Source of the DNA: Siphonodentalium dalli | Lineage: Eukaryota > Mollusca > Scaphopoda > Gadilida > Siphonodentaliidae | Direction of reading: 5' to 3' | Length of the DNA: 64,000 nt | Assembly (NCBI GenBank): GCA_032622095.1 | Contig: CP136067.1 | Coordinates: 82,734,705-82,798,704 of the forward strand | Shown: positions 59,199 through 64,000 of the stretch, in pieces | Layout of the letters: every line of letters starts with the position of its first letter | Numbering within the stretch: the stretch's first letter is position 1 | Position numbers and translations under genes: made by a program | The notes under the pieces: model-generated | The model's database searches: none | The model's input: only the letters and a program-made list of their open reading frames with translations | Told to the model about the DNA's origin: nothing

Positions 59199-60574
59199 GT
59201 GAGTCTGATGCAGCTTCTTTACTACATGTATTCTCCAATTCAGTTATAAAATTACAGTAATGCCCTAAATAATCGACTCCTTAACCACAGCAGAATTATG
59301 GGTAACTTTTCAGGATTTAGTCGGAAATATGGCTTGTTGCCATCTATAATGTGAAAATGTCAGGCTGTATTACTTGTTCGTTATTTTGCAGCTGGAATAA
59401 GAAATTTTGCTTATCATTAAATGCCATAAGTGCGCCATTTTCTTGGGCCATACATGTATATATATGTATATATATCATCAAAGCAGTTCTGGAACAGCGT
59501 AGTATATGAGTTGCAATGAATAAAGAATTCCTCTTCATTTTCAAGATTCATGTTACGTTTCCCTACATTGTTTTCCCTCGATTGGCCTGTGGTATATACA
59601 TGTACTTGTGGTTGTTTATGTCTTCTTTTTTTTTAATTTTAAGGGGATGGAAAAGTCTGTTTTCATGAAAAATGTCTGGAAACGGGCTGTCAAAAATGGC
59701 AATTTGTTTTTTACAAAAATAGCAGACAGAAACAAATATAACAACATAGAGATAATAGAGTGTTACCATATTTGTGATTATTTGAAGATTTGATGAAGCA
59801 TGCAGTTTTCAACAACGATCAAATACCTATAATTACCAACCTGAATAATCGTCATATTTTAGTGGGCTTTTAATTTTGACTAATGAACATTTACATATGT
59901 GTAATTTTATTGTCCATCAATTGGGAATTCAAACCGAGCCTTGTTACCGAAAACAACGGAACCTTAGTTCGTAGAACTATGAAGTCTAATATTACTCCAC
60001 CCATACACCCGTCATATTATTTATGGAAATGTCTGCGATACCATGTGTTTGCGCCATTCTGTTTCTGTCGAAAACATAATATGTGTGGTATAAATGTTAA
60101 GTCTACAGTATAGCAAAATAAAATATTGTAATTTTGTAATTGTAAGTGTTGCGGTTAAATATAAGGTATATGAAGATATGGTGCAATTGTGTCATTTGTA
60201 TTTAAACTGGAAGTTTCGTTAATTTAGATCAATTTCTTATTAAATAATGTCCGTAATTTTAATGGACAATGTGCTGGCAAATTTTTAAACGTAATTTTTA
60301 CGGATATTCCGTATTTTTTAATTAATGTGATGGCACATAACTTTCCAGCATATTGTGCCGTAAAATTAAGGATAGTTTTAACAGTGCATAAATCTCACTC
60401 CACATGTAATATAATATTTTGGCCTCGTAGGTTTTATAAGCCGTTTTCCTAACCCCATTCGACGAATTGCCTGTAAATTTGCCGGGGAAAACATTGTCAG
60501 CGTGTGAACATAACCTAAGTGTAAACTACGTTCGCTTCTTGAATAATTGACTCATAACGGAATTTAATTTGTAG

Positions 60575-60679
60575 GTCCGTGATCTTCACAACGAGAATCT
60601 AGCAGCATTTATTGGGGCCTGTATACAACCACAGACCGTTTTGGTTTTAACGGAATTTTGCAAAAAAGGCTCTCTTCAG
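60575..60679 (+). CDS. Receptor guanylate cyclase, exon 11 (kinase-homology domain)
   Basis: The acceptor is 'aatttgtag' and the donor is 'cag/gtaggt'. Residues 472-506 read VRDLHNENLAAFIGACIQPQ then TVLVLTEFCKKGSLQ. R-D-x-x-(H)-x-N-(L)-x-x-F-(I/V)-GAC and TE(Y/F)C-x-(K/R)GSLQ are diagnostic of receptor guanylate cyclases (and the GSLQ strongly so). Phase 0 both ends. Confidence 0.96.
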
Positions 60680-62252
60680 GTAGGTTGGATATATGACATC
60701 AAATATGATTAAAATACTGCAATGCATCACCATTTGGAACGCCTTGTATCAGAAGGTGCCAATAGAAACATTTACCCAGTTTCGCTCCCATAATGCAACA
60801 CAATTCAAACTAAGATATAGAGTTATTCCCCTTCCATTGAACATAATATACTTTGCAGAACTACCCGTTTTAAATGGTATATAATATGGCATATATTTTA
60901 TATAATGTGATCTGGTGTTTAGAAAATTAAGTGGGCCTTTAAGATACAATACAAAGGAAGAGTATTGAAAATTAAGACGATTAAAGTTATGTGAAACACT
61001 CCACTGAGGTGTGCCCGGACAGAATAGCAAATAATCATACCAAAATAAGTTATTACCATAAATTTGATATCCAAATAGTCAGAAAACAGCGTCAATGTTA
61101 TAAATTAATTACACGCACATAAGCCCAATAAAGCTTCCCGAATAAAGTAGTCAATATTTACATTTGTGCAAAGTTCAACCATTTTGTTCTCTGAAATGGT
61201 ACATTCCATGTGGTTGGAATTTTCGTCTACCTTAGTTCTTTGTTACATTCTTCCAATGGGGATAGTGTTTGGATACTATCAGATTGGTTTTATTCAATGA
61301 AATAAGTCCACAATATGTCTTTAAACCAAATTGTTAGAACATTTGAATAATCACAGGAACTATTACACAATTAAATGTATATACATGCTAGTTAAATGTT
61401 CAATTCTTACGATCAGTATACCTTCCCTATAGAGTTGAATCTGACCCAATCGTTTAGAATTAACAACGTTATCATTTTCCTAATATCCTTACATATTTAT
61501 TCAACTTAATCCTCGGAAATGTAATCAAGAGAGTACATTTATTCAACAGTTAAGAGAAACCGGTACATGCGGTAGTTTTAAACACATTTATCGCAATTTC
61601 GATTGAGAAAGCTCAAAATGATTGAAACAGCATGTCCTGATGTTTACGAATAGAAACCTGGAACGCGTGAGCTTAAAGGATCAAATCGAGACAACTGGAG
61701 GACTCGCCTCTTTCAGTGACCGTAAGTGCCAAATTACAAACAGCAAGATGCAAGCGTCATAGCTCATGTAACCTTACAAGGCTTACATAATAAATGATTT
61801 AATGTCATGACATGTGGTTTAATTCCGGTGAATGGACGCGACTACAGGTTACATAATGACATAATAAAAAGTTCAGCAAAACTTTCACCAGTCGATCAGA
61901 AAGGCTATTTATTTACATCGTATTTACGTTTTGTTTGTGAATATCGATTCTGTTATATAAAACAAAAAACCCTTGAAGACAAGTTGAAGTAAGTCCAAGT
62001 GGTTTAAATCCCAAAAATCCCTAATATTTATTCCGCGATTTGGACAGTGACGTGGCTAGATGGTCATCCTTGGGGTGTCCAACTTGGGAATTCTGACTTG
62101 TAAATCTTGATTGAACCCAATTGAAATTTGCATCCCTTAGGTTTTAATTTCCCAAATAATTATGTTGGAGAAATTAAAAAAAAAAAACACCCGCAACAAT
62201 AGGCATTTATCAATTTAGGTGCCCCTATCCCCCTTTTTTCTGTTTGCTTTAA

Positions 62253-63558
62253 CTCATTCAGTGCCAGGTATCCTGGGGGATACGGATGGTTGAGTGCCAG
62301 GTTTCCTGGGGGAAAAGCTATCATTTACACTAACTAGATATTTACTTTGATCATTCAATATTGGAAAGAATTGAATTGACAGCAAACATTGATAGTATAG
62401 GCCCTACTCAAGAAGTTCTTTAAAAGTCCAATTCCGGTAATACAGGTTCATCACAGCTCCAAACTTTCACGTTGCCATGGCAACAATTACTTCAAATTAA
62501 CACCGATTGTATGAAATTGCAAATGTGTTGTTTTATGTGGCCATCTAACTAATATATTCTGTGTAGTTTTAGGCATTAATTTTGCTGGTGGAATAACATA
62601 GCATTATGTTATGGCAAAGATCGGAATTGGGGGGGGGGGGGGGGTGATTAGTGAGACCTAACGAATTTTCTAAATGGGATGACGTTTACAATAACCGATT
62701 TCCTAGAAAATCAAATGGCAAAACTGAAAACAATTTGAAAATCAATTGTGTCCGTTCTAAAGGCCTACAACAATCGTACTTTCGCTGTGCGGCGTATACT
62801 ATAGTTCCCCGTTCGTGCGGTACACGTAGCTACATGTATGGCGTCAATGACACACATTTGGGCAATCAGAGTAACTCTGTGACAATTCAATCGAATTCAG
62901 CACATCGAAAAACCCCTCACTACCAAATGTCCGTCCGATATCTTAAAACATGTAAGAGCAATATATTGACAATGTTTCCTGTAGTAATTTATCATTGTAA
63001 TTTGGCGAACCCCTTAATGTACATATTTTTGATTGACGTAATGTGCGCGTTGTCCAAATCGGTGTTCCTCGATCGTTTGGCGATAAACCAAGTGTGCTAT
63101 GGATTAGGGCATGCCCGACTTGATAGTAATCGCCTTTTACGCAATCAAAATCGGTCTCCAATTAACAGATCTGGACGCTGTATACGTTGACCTCTTAGAG
63201 AGTTTGAACTCTGCAAGACTTTAGTCACGCCCACAAAACACACAATTTTTCATCACCTATATTTAGGCGGCTCTATCTCCCGAATGCCTCAACGTACGGA
63301 GCTGCCCGATACGTCGTTTGAACGGAGATATCTTCGGTTACGCCATGGTTTACAAATTGGATCTACGCATGCGAGTATAAACATACCAGCCGCCACTCAC
63401 CCCCCCCCGATGAAAATTCTCCCAAGATGTGACTTGTAATCCACAGTGTTTTAAACATGTACACCAATAATGAAATTGTAAGTTTTTGGGCCCAGTAGAG
63501 CATGTTTTAAGCGAGATGTTCTGGGCGACGTATATATACGTCGCCGGCACTGAATGAG
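62253..63558. mobile_element. TTAA-bounded element with CTCATTCAGTGCC ends (1.3 kb)
   Basis: TTAA (62249-62252) then 'ctcattcagtgccagg', and at the right 'ccggcactgaatgag' then TTAA (63559-63562). The ends are related to CCCTTTCAGTGCC of the MITE at 43575 and to piggyBac-type elements. A 179-codon frame (62651-63190, start MRPNEFSKWDD) has no transposase motif I recognise. It contains a G run at 62630 and a C run at 63400. Its right end lies 28 bases upstream of the last visible exon. Confidence 0.75.
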
Positions 63559-63590
63559 TTAATGTTCAAAACTTGTTTTTATCAAAACAG

Positions 63591-63662
63591 GATGTTCTAC
63601 TCAACGACAACATACAGTTGGACTGGACGTTCCGGATGTCCATCATGCGAGACATCATACAG
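63591..63662 (+). CDS. Receptor guanylate cyclase, exon 12 (kinase-homology domain)
   Basis: The acceptor is 'atcaaaacag' and the donor is 'cag/gtgact'. Residues 507-530 read DVLLNDNIQLDWTFRMSIMR then DIIQ. It joins GSLQ to D-(V/I)-L-x-(N)-(D/E)-x-I-x-LDW-x-F-x-x-S-(I/L)-x-x-DI(I/V), the αD-αE part of the family's kinase-homology domain. Phase 0 both ends. Later exons are right of the window. Confidence 0.95.
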
Positions 63663-64000
63663 GTGACTATGGTAACATCAACTTATTTAAGGGACGTGGC
63701 GGCAGGTGTGGGGGTAATATGTTCCGATAGTTTGATATTCTAACTAGTATTCAATGTGAAAATGGTTGTTTATTGACCAACAGTTAATAAACTGTGCTAC
63801 TCTCGATCAATTTCTGTTATGCTGCAAATTATCAACAATTTGAGAGCTTCAGGAGCTTCAGTTAGAAGATACAATTTCAACCTGAAGGGAGGGGGTGCAA
63901 ATAGATTTTCCCGGACTAGCAAATTTATCTGCTGCAAGGTAATTCAAATCCGAGGTGGACATATATTATATGGACATATGATATGATAGAAGTGTATTTA

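Noticed and set aside
62651-63190. 179-codon frame as piggyBac transposase
   Set aside because: It lies in a TTAA-bounded element, but there is no DDE-domain motif or Cys-rich C-terminus that I can see.

Overview
The window is nuclear DNA from an animal. It is AT-rich, has one intron-rich gene on the + strand, and is full of transposon remains. Its repeats (bivalve/gastropod-style elements with internal tandem arrays, TTAA-flanked MITEs, CR1/jockey-like LINE relics, a Ty3/gypsy-like LTR element) suggest a marine invertebrate such as a mollusc or another lophotrochozoan. That placement is inference; no marker in the window settles it.

The gene is a receptor-type (membrane) guanylate cyclase of the natriuretic-peptide-receptor class. 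I can place 12 internal exons at 4284-4403, 10161-10457, 11956-12257, 33235-33370, 35778-35869, 39458-39593, 43460-43541, 44533-44644, 55995-56057, 59124-59198, 60575-60679 and 63591-63662. All have AG/GT borders and all phases agree, giving one 530-codon reading frame with no stop. In order they encode most of the extracellular ligand-binding (ANF receptor) domain, the juxtamembrane Cys pair, one transmembrane helix, and the first part of the kinase-homology domain. The signal peptide and N-terminus lie left of the window. The rest of the kinase-homology domain, the dimerisation helix and the cyclase domain lie to the right.

Region by region: 1-1640 is a decayed LINE 3' part. 4.4-10.2 kb is an intron with a possible SINE, a hairpin and a TIR element. 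10.47-11.03 kb is a 32-bp minisatellite directly after a splice donor. 12.3-33.2 kb is a 21-kb intron with a 3.5-3.9 kb segment duplicated in tandem (14.68-22.06 kb), inverted arms that bracket it (13.78 and 24.39 kb), Helitron-like arrays (23.45-24.02 kb) and a young LTR retroelement (27.05-32.93 kb, minus strand). 33.4-43.4 kb has TTAA-type MITEs, a 54-bp repeat that multiplies a splice acceptor, and a LINE 3' fragment. 44.9-47.5 kb is a LINE 5'/RT fragment. 47.5-55.4 kb holds tandem arrays and long hairpins ending in a Helitron-like terminus. 62.25-63.56 kb is a TTAA-bounded element ending just before the last visible exon.

The two most interesting things are: (a) the LTR element, which lacks reverse transcriptase, RNase H and the integrase core but keeps one long gag-protease-integrase-tail frame between nearly identical LTRs, so it looks like a recently mobilised deletion derivative; and (b) the receptor cyclase, whose visible VAxK-type ATP-lysine position is threonine and whose exon 35778-35869 is preceded by two exact-spaced decoy acceptors. 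I found no CRISPR array, operon, rRNA or intact tRNA gene.
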